IMG/VR virus record: IMGVR_UViG_3300027849_000056
Span: 1 to 25,138 of that record
DNA: 25,138 bases
Direction: 5' to 3' (one strand)
From: a virus
In this document: positions 15,023 to 24,513 of the stretch, piece after piece
How positions within the stretch are numbered: the stretch's first letter is position 1
How the letters are laid out: each line of letters opens with the position of its first letter
Notes under the pieces: model-generated
Seen by the model: the letters and a program-made list of their open reading frames with translations, nothing else
Told to the model about the DNA's origin: nothing
Database searches by the model: none
Translations under genes and position numbers: made by a program

Positions 15023-15679
15023 ATGAGCTACGAAACACTAAGTCAATTACCTGATCCAAAAACAGCACCGGTAGGTCCTGGGTTTGTATCACAGCAGATA
15101 ACGGATAATACTCCTGGGATGATACACACACTAAATAACGGCGGCAGTGTTGGTGTTAAGTTCTCAGGAAGTAATTGGGAAATCCAGGTAGGATACCCAC
15201 AGCTAACTATAGCTGAAGCAAACACGATTATACCCTTTGTATATTCACTACAAGGCGGCTTCACAAATTTTTACGTTCAACTACCCACGTACGCCAGAAA
15301 CAACCTAGATCCACGTTACTGGGGGGCTACTTCTATTGTGGCAGATGACGTCAGTACTGGAACTAATTCCAATCAGATAGAAATCGCTAACTGGGCTAAC
15401 CGTGGCTCTGGGAACGAGCTCGCCGTTGGAGACATGATAAAATTAGATACTCATAGTAAGATCTATCTAATAACACACGCTTTGGTAACTGCAGGCGTTA
15501 TGACTTTAACACTTAATTGTGACTTATCTATATCTAGGACTGCTGTAGATGCTGCCACTATTGAGCCTAATGATATTAGGTTCAGGGTCAGATTAAAGGG
15601 TACACCTCCGGCATTTAACTTAACTGCAGACGGACTTTACGAAGGGTTTACCCTTAGCATGAGAGAAAATATTATATGA
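15023..15679 (+). CDS. Distal-tail-like minor tail protein
   Basis: The 218-aa protein follows the tape measure, where lambda places gpM and other siphoviruses their distal tail protein. Residues about 50-90 read WEIQVGYPQLTIAEANTIIP, then FVYSLQGGFTNFYVQLP. I recall that pattern (long helix with aligned strand before, then LxG..xxFxxxxP) from a widespread family of distal/minor tail proteins. The middle contains GDMIKLDTHSKIYLIT (about 137-152) and the end IRFRVRLKGTPPAFNL. Beta-rich throughout, no signal peptide. It would form a ring linking tube end and tip complex. Strong ribosome site; the stop overlaps the next start by 4 nt (ATGA). Confidence 0.6.
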   Translation: MSYETLSQLPDPKTAPVGPGFVSQQITDNTPGMIHTLNNGGSVGVKFSGSNWEIQVGYPQLTIAEANTIIPFVYSLQGGFTNFYVQLPTYARNNLDPRYWGATSIVADDVSTGTNSNQIEIANWANRGSGNELAVGDMIKLDTHSKIYLITHALVTAGVMTLTLNCDLSISRTAVDAATIEPNDIRFRVRLKGTPPAFNLTADGLYEGFTLSMRENII

Positions 15680-18600
15680 GCGCAAGAAACTTAAAACCAT
15701 CTGCACTAAGCTACCTAGCTAGTGCCTCTTCAGTAAAGATAGCACACCTTGTTAGGTTTGATATTCCAACTACTGATGCTGCAGGAGACCCTACGGTAAC
15801 CCCTGCTTATCTTACGGACTACGGTTCTAATATAACTTGGGACTTAAAAACATATGAAGCAGGGAAAATAACTAAAGTAGGAGATGTAAAACAGGGACAA
15901 GGATTAATTAACTATAAATTATCTATTGAAGTTGCTGGTGAATATCAAGAAGAGTTAGATAGGGGTCTAGTAGAAAACCTACAATTCTCTTATGTCGGAA
16001 ATGAGCTAGAAGTACTAAGAGCTTATTTAGACGATACGGGTGCTATTATCGCTTTTGACAAAAGTACTAATGGACCTATGCAATACTTTATCGGTGATAT
16101 TACTGATATTAATATAAGCGAGGGCATTACCTCTGGAAAGAGTACAGTATCTTGGAAATGTGCCGGTAAGTTTCAAGACTTTGAACTTATTAACGGTAGA
16201 ATGACAGACAACGACTCACATAGAGGTATAGTAACAGATAGTACTACAGGGCTTCCCACTCCTAGTGACGGAGCTAAGCGTGTAGCACACCGAACCGATA
16301 CCGGTTTTCAACACGCAAACCAAACAATAGAAGTGGTAAGTTCTTATCTTACTACTGAGACTGCATATAAATTTAAGTCTCGCTATTTTTGGCAATCACC
16401 TAAACAGTATGAGTACCAAAAAGAAGTTGAAAATGAGTTGGAACTGGGAGTGTCTTTATCTGCTAAGTTTTTACCCAAAATTTACGGTGTTCAAAAAGTA
16501 CCTGGTATACCAGTATTTATAGACGCACTAAAAAGTGACCCTACTCAAGTATATATAGTATACGCATTCTCGGAGGGAGAAATAGAGTCATTTTTAAATA
16601 TATATATTGATGGAGAGTCTATACTATGTTCTTCTGCTAAAGAGAATGTAGAAAGAAACTGTACTGGTAATATGGCAAATGGAGATACTCTATCTGCGTT
16701 TGGTTCTACAGACTCTAACTACGTTTCAGTAGTTGATGAAACACCTTTAAGGTATAGAGATGGGGCTGAGTGGTCGCAGGTTGCAGGTATATCTCCCATT
16801 CTCCCTACAATAGTCAAAGATAAGACCTTAGGTACGGAACACGGACAGCTTTTTACTATAACTAATGAGACTGGAACCAAAGAGATCCAAGTTTTTCATG
16901 GTAAATCTAACCAGACGGCTTCAAGTACATTAACTACAATAGCACAAAACTTTACGGGCGGGTTTTTAAATCAAGATGCTTGGTTTGCTAAAGAAAGTGC
17001 AAAAGATTCTTCAGTACAAAGACTAAATTACTGGGACGTTAATAGTAAGTTACTAGACACTTCTTATATGGTTGTTAAGATTCAGATCTCAGAAGAAGAA
17101 ACTGAAATGCCTAAAATAGAGGCTGTTGTATCGGGTAATCTTGTTAGTACTTATAACCAAGCAGGTACCAAAACAGATAACCAATACACTCTTAATCCTG
17201 TTTGGCACTTAAGAGATTATATGACAGATACTTTATGTGGGGGATCACTATCTGAGGATCTTATAGATGTAGAATCTTTTTATGAAGTGGCCGCTGCATT
17301 AGATGCACAGACTACTACGTATGATGAAGACTTCCTTACTTATTGGAGGTACTTAGGGTGGAAAACTGCTCCAGTACAGGGCACAGATTCAGGACAAAGA
17401 CAAATAATGCAATGTAATTTTTTGCTTAAAACTGAAGCCACTGTTAATAAGAACATCTCTAATATTCTTACTCAATTTGACGGAACTTTAAATATTATTG
17501 GTGGAAAGTATCATTTAACACTTGAAGATAATTCTGCTACTGTTATTGATATAGATGTATCAGATATTAAAGGTAAAATCACTACTAAAGATCTATCTAA
17601 TAAAAATAAATGGAATTCCATAACAGCATCTATCATAGACCCTAGTCAGGGCTGGAAAGGTACCTCTGTTAACTTTTTTGATTCAAATTATAAAGCACAA
17701 GACAATGGCATAAGTAAAAAAGGTAATATACAGTTTAGTGGTATTACTAATTACTATACGGCTAGGGAGTGGGCTCAGGTACAACTTCGTAAGTCAAGAT
17801 ACTCTAGGGAGCTATCATTTACAACTTATTTTAAGTTTTTATTCTTACAGCCTAATGATAATGTTACACTTACTTATGGCAGATTTGGTTATAACTTAAA
17901 AACTTTTAGAGTGAAAAGTACTACCCTCAAGTCTAACGGCTTAGTTGATATTACTTTGGAAGATTTTGATAGTAGTATTTATACTAACAAAGAAAATGGC
18001 TCTGATAATAGTGGTGAAGTAACTTTTATTAATTCTGCTACTTTGCCTCCAGATGGTTTAGAGTACGTATCGTTACCTAATGCTAGTAGGTTCTCAGTAG
18101 CTACTACAGATGATGTACATGGCATACTAGTTTGGAATACTCCCCCAGCTTCTGACATACTAAGGTATGATGTTAGAGATTGGCAAGAAGAAAGCTCAGA
18201 CTATACAGTTCCTCTTACTCAAACTATTAGCGATAATGGGGTGACTAAACATTTTATATTAATAACTAATCTCAATACTATTAAAGACTACACTTTCAAA
18301 GTATTAACGGTGGCAAGGACAGGTAAAATTAGTAAGTTTGCTGTTGTTAGATTTTCTAATAATAATGTAGCTCCTGTATCTTTTGCTCCTGTTACAAACT
18401 TTCTTAGTGTTGGTACAATAAATGGAGAATTTACTGGGTCTGACTTAGTAATGGGTTGGTCAGAAAGTACCAATACTGCCATAACTACTTATCAAATAGC
18501 TATAGCAGATTCTACAGGAACTTCTCTTAGAGTAGAAAGCATAACTAAGGGCACAGGAAATCCGTACACGTACACACTAACAAAAAATATTACAGATTAC

Positions 18601-18723
18601 GCGACTAATAACTCAGGAGCCGTAGGAGCAACTCGAAACTTACAAATAAAAATAAGGGCAACAAACGGACTTTCCGAGGGAAACTCTAGTTTTGTCTCTT
18701 CAGAATGGGCTAATTTAATATGA
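15676..18723 (+). CDS. Tail-tip protein: L-like N-terminus, J-like hub and Fn3-like domains
   Basis: The 1015-aa protein appears to join two proteins that many phages keep apart. Residues 1-190 resemble minor tail protein L / DUF2163-type proteins: VKIAHLVRFDI near 20-30, then FQDFELINGRMTDNDSHRG at about 165-183. Residues about 255-770 look like the J-type tail-tip hub. This part has YWRYLGWKT, a segment QMQ/QCNFLL...T.ATVNKNISNIL near 575-595, and the YYTAREWAQVQLRKSRYSRE region near 690-712. Residues about 790-1015 are two Fn3-like beta domains. It would form the tip that closes the tube and anchors the fibre. It starts within the previous gene's stop and its own stop overlaps the next gene by 4 nt. 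Domain edges are estimates. Confidence 0.75.
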   Translation: MSARNLKPSALSYLASASSVKIAHLVRFDIPTTDAAGDPTVTPAYLTDYGSNITWDLKTYEAGKITKVGDVKQGQGLINYKLSIEVAGEYQEELDRGLVENLQFSYVGNELEVLRAYLDDTGAIIAFDKSTNGPMQYFIGDITDINISEGITSGKSTVSWKCAGKFQDFELINGRMTDNDSHRGIVTDSTTGLPTPSDGAKRVAHRTDTGFQHANQTIEVVSSYLTTETAYKFKSRYFWQSPKQYEYQKEVENELELGVSLSAKFLPKIYGVQKVPGIPVFIDALKSDPTQVYIVYAFSEGEIESFLNIYIDGESILCSSAKENVERNCTGNMANGDTLSAFGSTDSNYVSVVDETPLRYRDGAEWSQVAGISPILPTIVKDKTLGTEHGQLFTITNETGTKEIQVFHGKSNQTASSTLTTIAQNFTGGFLNQDAWFAKESAKDSSVQRLNYWDVNSKLLDTSYMVVKIQISEEETEMPKIEAVVSGNLVSTYNQAGTKTDNQYTLNPVWHLRDYMTDTLCGGSLSEDLIDVESFYEVAAALDAQTTTYDEDFLTYWRYLGWKTAPVQGTDSGQRQIMQCNFLLKTEATVNKNISNILTQFDGTLNIIGGKYHLTLEDNSATVIDIDVSDIKGKITTKDLSNKNKWNSITASIIDPSQGWKGTSVNFFDSNYKAQDNGISKKGNIQFSGITNYYTAREWAQVQLRKSRYSRELSFTTYFKFLFLQPNDNVTLTYGRFGYNLKTFRVKSTTLKSNGLVDITLEDFDSSIYTNKENGSDNSGEVTFINSATLPPDGLEYVSLPNASRFSVATTDDVHGILVWNTPPASDILRYDVRDWQEESSDYTVPLTQTISDNGVTKHFILITNLNTIKDYTFKVLTVARTGKISKFAVVRFSNNNVAPVSFAPVTNFLSVGTINGEFTGSDLVMGWSESTNTAITTYQIAIADSTGTSLRVESITKGTGNPYTYTLTKNITDYATNNSGAVGATRNLQIKIRATNGLSEGNSSFVSSEWANLI

Positions 18724-21700
18724 TAAATAAACAACCTGCTATATTTAATATAGAGCAGCTAGAGGTAGGTTACTCAAAAATAAGAGTAATCCATAATACC
18801 CCTTCAGACATAGATATAGCTTCTAGGTCTGTTTGGGTTAAGGCCGCTGGAGCTAATCAAAGTACTGCTAATAGAGTTGATACCGCATATATAAGTAAAG
18901 ATCATTTATATGTGGACACTCTTACTGCGGGCACATCTTATGATTTTTCATTTTCTTTAGTAGATGCTTTTGTATCTACTAGCTCAGTACTTTTAAACGC
19001 TCAGTATACTGGTGTTGAAAGTGTTCTTAGTATTACAGAACAAAATGCAGTAAGTATGAAAACTCCTTGTACAATTACTAGCGTGATTAACGTTAATAAT
19101 GATCAAGAACAAATAGGCTCTCCAGCATCTACCGTGCAAATAACTTTTGCCGGTACTGCAGCTACTAGTTTAGTAGAGGCAAGTACTGATAACTTTAGTA
19201 CTTCGGAAGTAATATACACTGGAGCTATTTCAGATAATATTATAGCTATCACACTTAGTGCTAATACTTATAAATTTAGAGTAACTTCTTACTTTACTTT
19301 TAGTGATGGTGTTGTAGATACTGGTTCTACAGACACTTTTTCTACTGCAGTAAGTGTTTCGGATAGTATTAGTGCCCCTGCGGCAGCAACAGGAGCCATT
19401 AGCGCTTCCGCGGTTAAAGTACTTGGTAACGTTGCAACCCACAATCTTAAGTTGGCCTGGGCATGGGAAATAGGGACTACTGGAGGACAAAAACAAAATA
19501 CATTAGTACAGTATGTAGAGTATGACGGTATATCTACGGTTGACTGGACGAACGCAGTATCAGAAATTTCTTTAGGCACAGACCATACGTTTAATTCTGT
19601 TCCTTATAGAAAACACTTAGCAGTACGAGTACAAGTACAGGGTTGGAATAATAATTCTTCTACGTTTTTAACTGGTGAGGTATATATTTCAGAAGATACT
19701 ACGGAGAGCTCAGTAGTTGGTTATGTTTTAGCTGTAGATGGGGAGTCTTTATCTGCAAATACTAAAGTATACATTGATAGTAGGTATATACAAGGTTTTG
19801 ATACTTCCGCAGACAAAACTTTTGAGTTTGATGCTGCTACTGGTAACGTTACTATAGGCAAGGCTGGAGTATATAATAGTACAACAGTTGCTGTGCCTTT
19901 TCAATTTGATGCTGTAAATTCTATACTTAATATTAGTGGTCAAGTAATTACAGATGAGATCGTTGCTGCTGACTTTGTTATGGGTTGGTTGGGAGGTTCT
20001 ACTCCTAGTTTTAGAACTTCTAATAGAAGTGCGACTACTGGATATTCAGAAAGTACTGAAGGTATTTGGATGGGATATTCTGATATTAATAGTGTACAGA
20101 AGTTTAGGTTTGCTTTAGGAGATAGTACTCAGTATATTAAATGGAATGGTTCACAGTTATCTATATCAGGTAGTGTTACTATAGGGGATCCTACAGGGCC
20201 TACTTTAGGACAGCAACAGAAATCTGTTATGTACTATAAAGCTGGGACTACTGCACCAAACCCTCCAACTGGAGGCACTTTTGCTAGTCCTACACCAACC
20301 GAGTCTGGTTGGACTACTTCAATACCTACCTTAGCTACTGGGCCAGACAACGCTTATCTTTCCCAAAGAACTTTTACATCAGATGCTGCGGCTCCACAAG
20401 ATTCATCGTGGACAGCTCCAGGGTTATTTACTGCGGGCGGTGCTCGCGGTGCAGGTAACTATAGTAAAACAAACGCTAGTTGGACTTCGGATTCAAACTT
20501 TACAACGACCAATGTTAATTCAGCATTGCCTGATGGAGTTCCTGTAATAGGGGACATAGTTATTCTTAGTAATACAGATTCTGCAACATGGAATAGAACG
20601 GCTAGGTATGTTGGTGGAACCGTTTCACCTTCACCATTAGCTGCTGGAGGTTGGGAAAGATTTACTCTAGTAATAAATGGTAATGCTCTAGTCACCGGTA
20701 CTGTTGTTGCTGATAATTTTGAAGCTATTTCTTATGCTGCTGATAATACTACAATAGAATCTACCGTTAAACTTAACAAAGGTAATGATCTAATATTCGC
20801 TGCGGCTTCTGTTTGGAACCCTGATGATGGCAGTGACCCAACTGTTAAGAGCTTGGAAACAATATTTCAAATTACTAAAGACGGCGATGGAATAATAGAT
20901 GGTAAAGCTGTTTCAGTCAGGTCTATTTTCCCCAGCTCTTTTAGTGAGCAGGCAGTAGACTATATACAGAATGCTATAGGTGCTACGGTAAACAGTGGTG
21001 GTTTGAAGTCTTATAATGGCCCTTCTGGTACGCTAACGAATAATTCTATAATACAGAAAAATTTAAACCCATTAACACATGTTAATGGTAATCCTACTAC
21101 TATTTCTGGGGAAGGCCTAGTCTCTTTTAGTAATGATTATAGTTATGCTACTCCAATTGCTGCTAATATAACAATGACTCTTAATAGGAGACTAAGTTCT
21201 CAAACCCAATCACAAACGGTACAAATAGCTACTACAGGCTCTGTAGCAGTTACTACAAGCTCTGTTCTACAACAAGGTGCTCAGGGAGAGCCCTCAGAAT
21301 GGACACATAGCTACTACTGGAATGAGACACTAACCCCAACCGCAGAAGATTTAACATCTGGGGACTACGTATATGATATTAGAATTTCTTGTAGTAATAC
21401 TTCGGTTATTGACTCCGTAGGATTAACCTTTTCAGTAGAAGAGCAGGTTATAACAGCAGGAGTAGATCTTTCTGACTATGCTACCGAAGCTGAGGTAGAT
21501 ACAAAACTAGTAGATTACGTATTAGATACAGATTCAAGACTTACAAACGCTAGGGCTGCTACGTTAACTGGTAACTTATTGACTGCTGTTCCTACTAATG
21601 CTTTATTTACAGATACTTTTCGGCCTATTAGTAACCTTGTGAGCTCAACGAGTTCATCGGTTTCAGCTAGTTCGCTCGCGGTAAAAGCGGCTTATGATAA

Positions 21701-22643
21701 AGCTAATGCTGCGCTGCCTAAGAGCGGTGGCACCATGACAGGTTCTATAGGTCTATCACAAAATCCAGTAGGCACAACTTACGGGGATGGTGTATCAACT
21801 GTACCCACCGATATGATTAGCCAAGTCGTCGGAGATAATGATGGCTGGCGTTTATATGGGGAGTCACCTGCAACCAATGATGTTAAGGTAATCTTTGAGG
21901 TTACTGATGATCTTGAGACAGGGGATACGTGGGTATTTAGAAATAAGAAAACATATAGCACAGCTACTGAGCCTTTTAAGATAAATGGTAATGGTAATAT
22001 AACTGCACTTGGCACGGTAACAGCTACAGGAGGTAACTCAGGAAACTGGAATACTTCTTATGGGTGGGGCAATCATGCTTCTGCAGGCTATCTATCAGCT
22101 GTTTCTGTTAACGCTCCAAGCATTACTTCAACAACAGTAGTAGATGAGACAATAGAGATAGTTATAGGGGCATCTACATTTTCTGGAGTAGATCACTACG
22201 AAGTTTGGAGTGATGGAGCTACAGGTTCTGATTACTCCTTAATCGCAAGAATAGCGGAAGAAGACATAGCATCCTCGATGAGTATTATAGATACTTCTTT
22301 TGAAATAGCGGGTACGATTGCTTATCGTGTTTATGCTATTTCAAATGGAACATACTCTACCGCAGCTACCACTACACAAGTTTTTGTAATGCCAACTTTA
22401 GATGTGTTAAATTTATCTATTATACCAGACCTAAACGTTTATCATATTGAATATAACATTCCTGATACTCGCTTTATAGATCATATTGAAATATATGTAG
22501 ATAAGCACGCAGTACTGGGTAGTTTATCAAGATCAAACGCTGTACTTAGTTATAGTGGTAATAATAAACAACATACTTATAGTATAAGTAATCTTAACCT
22601 AGAAAACTTTCATCAGTTCTGGGTTGAAATAGTTAGCACATAA
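18720..22643 (+). CDS. Large tail fibre / host specificity protein
   Basis: The 1307-aa protein continues the J-type tip outward. N-terminal 1-330 are Fn3-like beta domains (AGTSYDFSFSLVDAF; NTYKFRVTSYF). Around 500-670 there is a module with YYKAGTTAPNPPTGGTF and INGNALVTGTVVADNF, of the kind that follows J-type domains in host specificity proteins. Around 910-1010 lie collar-type fibre motifs: LTGNLLTAVPTNALF, then KAAYDKANAALPKSGGTMTG, followed by WNTSYGWGNHASAGYLSA (about 1108-1125). Two further Fn3-like domains close the protein (about 1128-1307). It probably trimerises and touches the receptor. Coupled to neighbours by ATGA and TAATG. Part of the GGTMTG/WGNHASAGY module recurs in the last gene of the window. 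Confidence 0.8.
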   Translation: MINKQPAIFNIEQLEVGYSKIRVIHNTPSDIDIASRSVWVKAAGANQSTANRVDTAYISKDHLYVDTLTAGTSYDFSFSLVDAFVSTSSVLLNAQYTGVESVLSITEQNAVSMKTPCTITSVINVNNDQEQIGSPASTVQITFAGTAATSLVEASTDNFSTSEVIYTGAISDNIIAITLSANTYKFRVTSYFTFSDGVVDTGSTDTFSTAVSVSDSISAPAAATGAISASAVKVLGNVATHNLKLAWAWEIGTTGGQKQNTLVQYVEYDGISTVDWTNAVSEISLGTDHTFNSVPYRKHLAVRVQVQGWNNNSSTFLTGEVYISEDTTESSVVGYVLAVDGESLSANTKVYIDSRYIQGFDTSADKTFEFDAATGNVTIGKAGVYNSTTVAVPFQFDAVNSILNISGQVITDEIVAADFVMGWLGGSTPSFRTSNRSATTGYSESTEGIWMGYSDINSVQKFRFALGDSTQYIKWNGSQLSISGSVTIGDPTGPTLGQQQKSVMYYKAGTTAPNPPTGGTFASPTPTESGWTTSIPTLATGPDNAYLSQRTFTSDAAAPQDSSWTAPGLFTAGGARGAGNYSKTNASWTSDSNFTTTNVNSALPDGVPVIGDIVILSNTDSATWNRTARYVGGTVSPSPLAAGGWERFTLVINGNALVTGTVVADNFEAISYAADNTTIESTVKLNKGNDLIFAAASVWNPDDGSDPTVKSLETIFQITKDGDGIIDGKAVSVRSIFPSSFSEQAVDYIQNAIGATVNSGGLKSYNGPSGTLTNNSIIQKNLNPLTHVNGNPTTISGEGLVSFSNDYSYATPIAANITMTLNRRLSSQTQSQTVQIATTGSVAVTTSSVLQQGAQGEPSEWTHSYYWNETLTPTAEDLTSGDYVYDIRISCSNTSVIDSVGLTFSVEEQVITAGVDLSDYATEAEVDTKLVDYVLDTDSRLTNARAATLTGNLLTAVPTNALFTDTFRPISNLVSSTSSSVSASSLAVKAAYDKANAALPKSGGTMTGSIGLSQNPVGTTYGDGVSTVPTDMISQVVGDNDGWRLYGESPATNDVKVIFEVTDDLETGDTWVFRNKKTYSTATEPFKINGNGNITALGTVTATGGNSGNWNTSYGWGNHASAGYLSAVSVNAPSITSTTVVDETIEIVIGASTFSGVDHYEVWSDGATGSDYSLIARIAEEDIASSMSIIDTSFEIAGTIAYRVYAISNGTYSTAATTTQVFVMPTLDVLNLSIIPDLNVYHIEYNIPDTRFIDHIEIYVDKHAVLGSLSRSNAVLSYSGNNKQHTYSISNLNLENFHQFWVEIVST

Positions 22644-22807
22644 TGGAGAGTATAGTGGAAGATTTAGGGTATTATAAAAAATGTTATGAAGAGTTTGTAG
22701 AGGCTCTGGAGTCAGAACGTCTTATGGAGGAGATAAATGACTCAATGATTCAGTTATTGGTCTATGAAGTCTCTCTGTGTTTAAAGAAAATAGAGGAACT
22801 ATCATGA
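22643..22807 (+). CDS. Small acidic helical protein of unknown function (54 aa)
   Basis: A short open frame of 54 codons starts at ATG 22643, overlapping the fibre stop as TAATG, and ends with TGA 22805-22807, overlapping the next ATG as ATGA. The product is acidic and likely all-helical, with E-rich YKKCYEEFVEALESERLMEE (11-30) and a hydrophobic face (MIQLLVYEVSLCL, 35-47). It has two Cys, no signal peptide and no domain I recognise. Coupling on both sides and matched phase make it a real gene rather than chance. A role as assembly helper for neighbouring tail tip proteins is possible; a membrane role is not supported. Function unknown. Confidence 0.7.
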   Translation: MESIVEDLGYYKKCYEEFVEALESERLMEEINDSMIQLLVYEVSLCLKKIEELS

Positions 22808-24513
22808 GTAGTATAAAGTGTGCTAGTCTTACTAGAGATACGATAAGTTATATAGTTGGTGCCGTATTCGGAGAGTACGGTGGCCAGAGTGCTATAGTTC
22901 CAGCGTGGAAAAGAGGTATGAGTAACGCTACTACTAGCAGTGGCTCGGGTGATTATGATGGTGGCGATAGGGTTATTGGCTATGGCGCGTATCATGTTGA
23001 TGGTGATTTATTAATCACAGCGGGTTGGGGAGATGGTTGTGCCATTCGCAGACTAAACAATGATGGATCTATGACTAAGCTTTTCTATAACAGTCAAGCA
23101 CTTTTTAGAGATACAACCAGTACTTACAATCACATCAACTCGTTAGCAGGTCACTCTGGCTCTAGCCAAATATGCCTGACTACACATAACGTAAATGGTT
23201 ATTCGATGCTAGATTATTCGGATTTGAAAGTGGGCGGAACGACAGTAGTAAACACTAGGCCATCTACTAGATACGTATTCAGCAACGGTGTGAATATAGA
23301 TAGAAGTGGGAACTACTACGAAAGCGGGACAGTTACCGCAGGTGATTGGTTGTATATCTTGGACTACGATGCTTCGCATTATAAAAAATACCCGCGTAGA
23401 CATTGGGTAAACGGTACAGAGGAGCTTATTGATGGCACCTCAGAAAGCTACAAGTACCCAGGGTCTACAACAATTGATAGAAATGGGTATAGAGGCTACT
23501 TAGCTTATGATGAAATCAATGATAGAGTCTATTACATGACGTACTACAATGCTAACTTTACGGTAATTTTAAATGCTTCTACCGCAAATCCTAAATGTGT
23601 TTGGTGTGATATGGGTGATATCGGCTTAGGGGATGATGCTTATGAGGCTGGATTATTTGTAGAAGATCCTGTGAACGCGCCCAATAATATCAGAGTAGGT
23701 TGTAATAGTAGATTTGCTAATATAGACATTACGCCTTGTTTTACAGGGTCAAACGCGACAGTTATTGCACAAATATTTGTAGAGAACATAGCTTATGGTT
23801 TCGCTGGTGGCAACTTATTTAGGGGAGGCACAAACAAACAAAGTACTACAGGCAATTGGATTGATAAGATGCCTAATTACCCCTCATTTAATCCTACTTC
23901 CTCTGACAGGGGTAAAAATATGTTAGATGGTTGGTTAGATTGGGATAATAATAGGGTTGTAGGGCTGTATAGAGATGACCTTACTACAGAAGATACAACA
24001 ACAGGAGGCAGAGGAAGAAGTTACCGCTCAGATTACTCAAACCCCATGTTTAGAATGCAGTCTGCTAACGGCACCTATTGGTGGGTTAAAACAGGGTATG
24101 GGCACGATGGTCATAGTTTTAAAGTATGGTCAAATGATATAGGTCCTGGACTTATAGGTGACTGGTCTTGTGAGTTTGGAAACTTCTCGCTAGATACTTT
24201 AGGTAATATAGACTTTTGTCACGTAGATATGTTGGATCATTTTACACCTTCTGGTTGTTCTATGTTAGCATATGTTAGTAACAACGCAGGTACTACTTGG
24301 GAAGGTTATGCTATTGACAGCGTGCACACTTTCTCTAGTTCGGGCAACCAATTAAAGATTAAATATTTGGCAGTTGGTTCTGTCGACAAAGCCCCTTACA
24401 AGATGAGCACTAAACCAGATTCAATAACATTCGGAACCTTATATACTGGGTTACTAGATAATAATATACCAACTAAAGTTGTTAGAAGAAAAATTAGAGG
24501 GAGAAGGAATTAA
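22804..24513 (+). CDS. Tail-tip protein with Asp-box motif, possible beta-propeller receptor binder
   Basis: I start at ATG 22804 (569 aa), which overlaps the previous stop as ATGA with GAGGA upstream; an in-frame GTG at 22777 has no ribosome site and would overlap the small gene further. The protein is strand-rich, with many aromatics and Gly/Asp turns (HVDGDLLITAGWGDG near 68-82, ending KLFYN). An Asp-box-like motif S492-N-N-A-G-T-T-W499 (Asp replaced by Asn) suggests a beta-propeller fold as in sialidase-like and glycan-binding proteins. No catalytic residues are identified. The C-terminus is strikingly basic (VVRRKIRGRRN). Position between two fibre genes suggests a receptor-binding or glycan-degrading tip protein. 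Family unknown to me. Confidence 0.55.
   Translation: MSSIKCASLTRDTISYIVGAVFGEYGGQSAIVPAWKRGMSNATTSSGSGDYDGGDRVIGYGAYHVDGDLLITAGWGDGCAIRRLNNDGSMTKLFYNSQALFRDTTSTYNHINSLAGHSGSSQICLTTHNVNGYSMLDYSDLKVGGTTVVNTRPSTRYVFSNGVNIDRSGNYYESGTVTAGDWLYILDYDASHYKKYPRRHWVNGTEELIDGTSESYKYPGSTTIDRNGYRGYLAYDEINDRVYYMTYYNANFTVILNASTANPKCVWCDMGDIGLGDDAYEAGLFVEDPVNAPNNIRVGCNSRFANIDITPCFTGSNATVIAQIFVENIAYGFAGGNLFRGGTNKQSTTGNWIDKMPNYPSFNPTSSDRGKNMLDGWLDWDNNRVVGLYRDDLTTEDTTTGGRGRSYRSDYSNPMFRMQSANGTYWWVKTGYGHDGHSFKVWSNDIGPGLIGDWSCEFGNFSLDTLGNIDFCHVDMLDHFTPSGCSMLAYVSNNAGTTWEGYAIDSVHTFSSSGNQLKIKYLAVGSVDKAPYKMSTKPDSITFGTLYTGLLDNNIPTKVVRRKIRGRRN

Noticed and set aside
22777-22803. GTG start extending the Asp-box protein by nine residues
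   Set aside because: No ribosome site, and ATG 22804 makes an exact ATGA coupling with the small gene.
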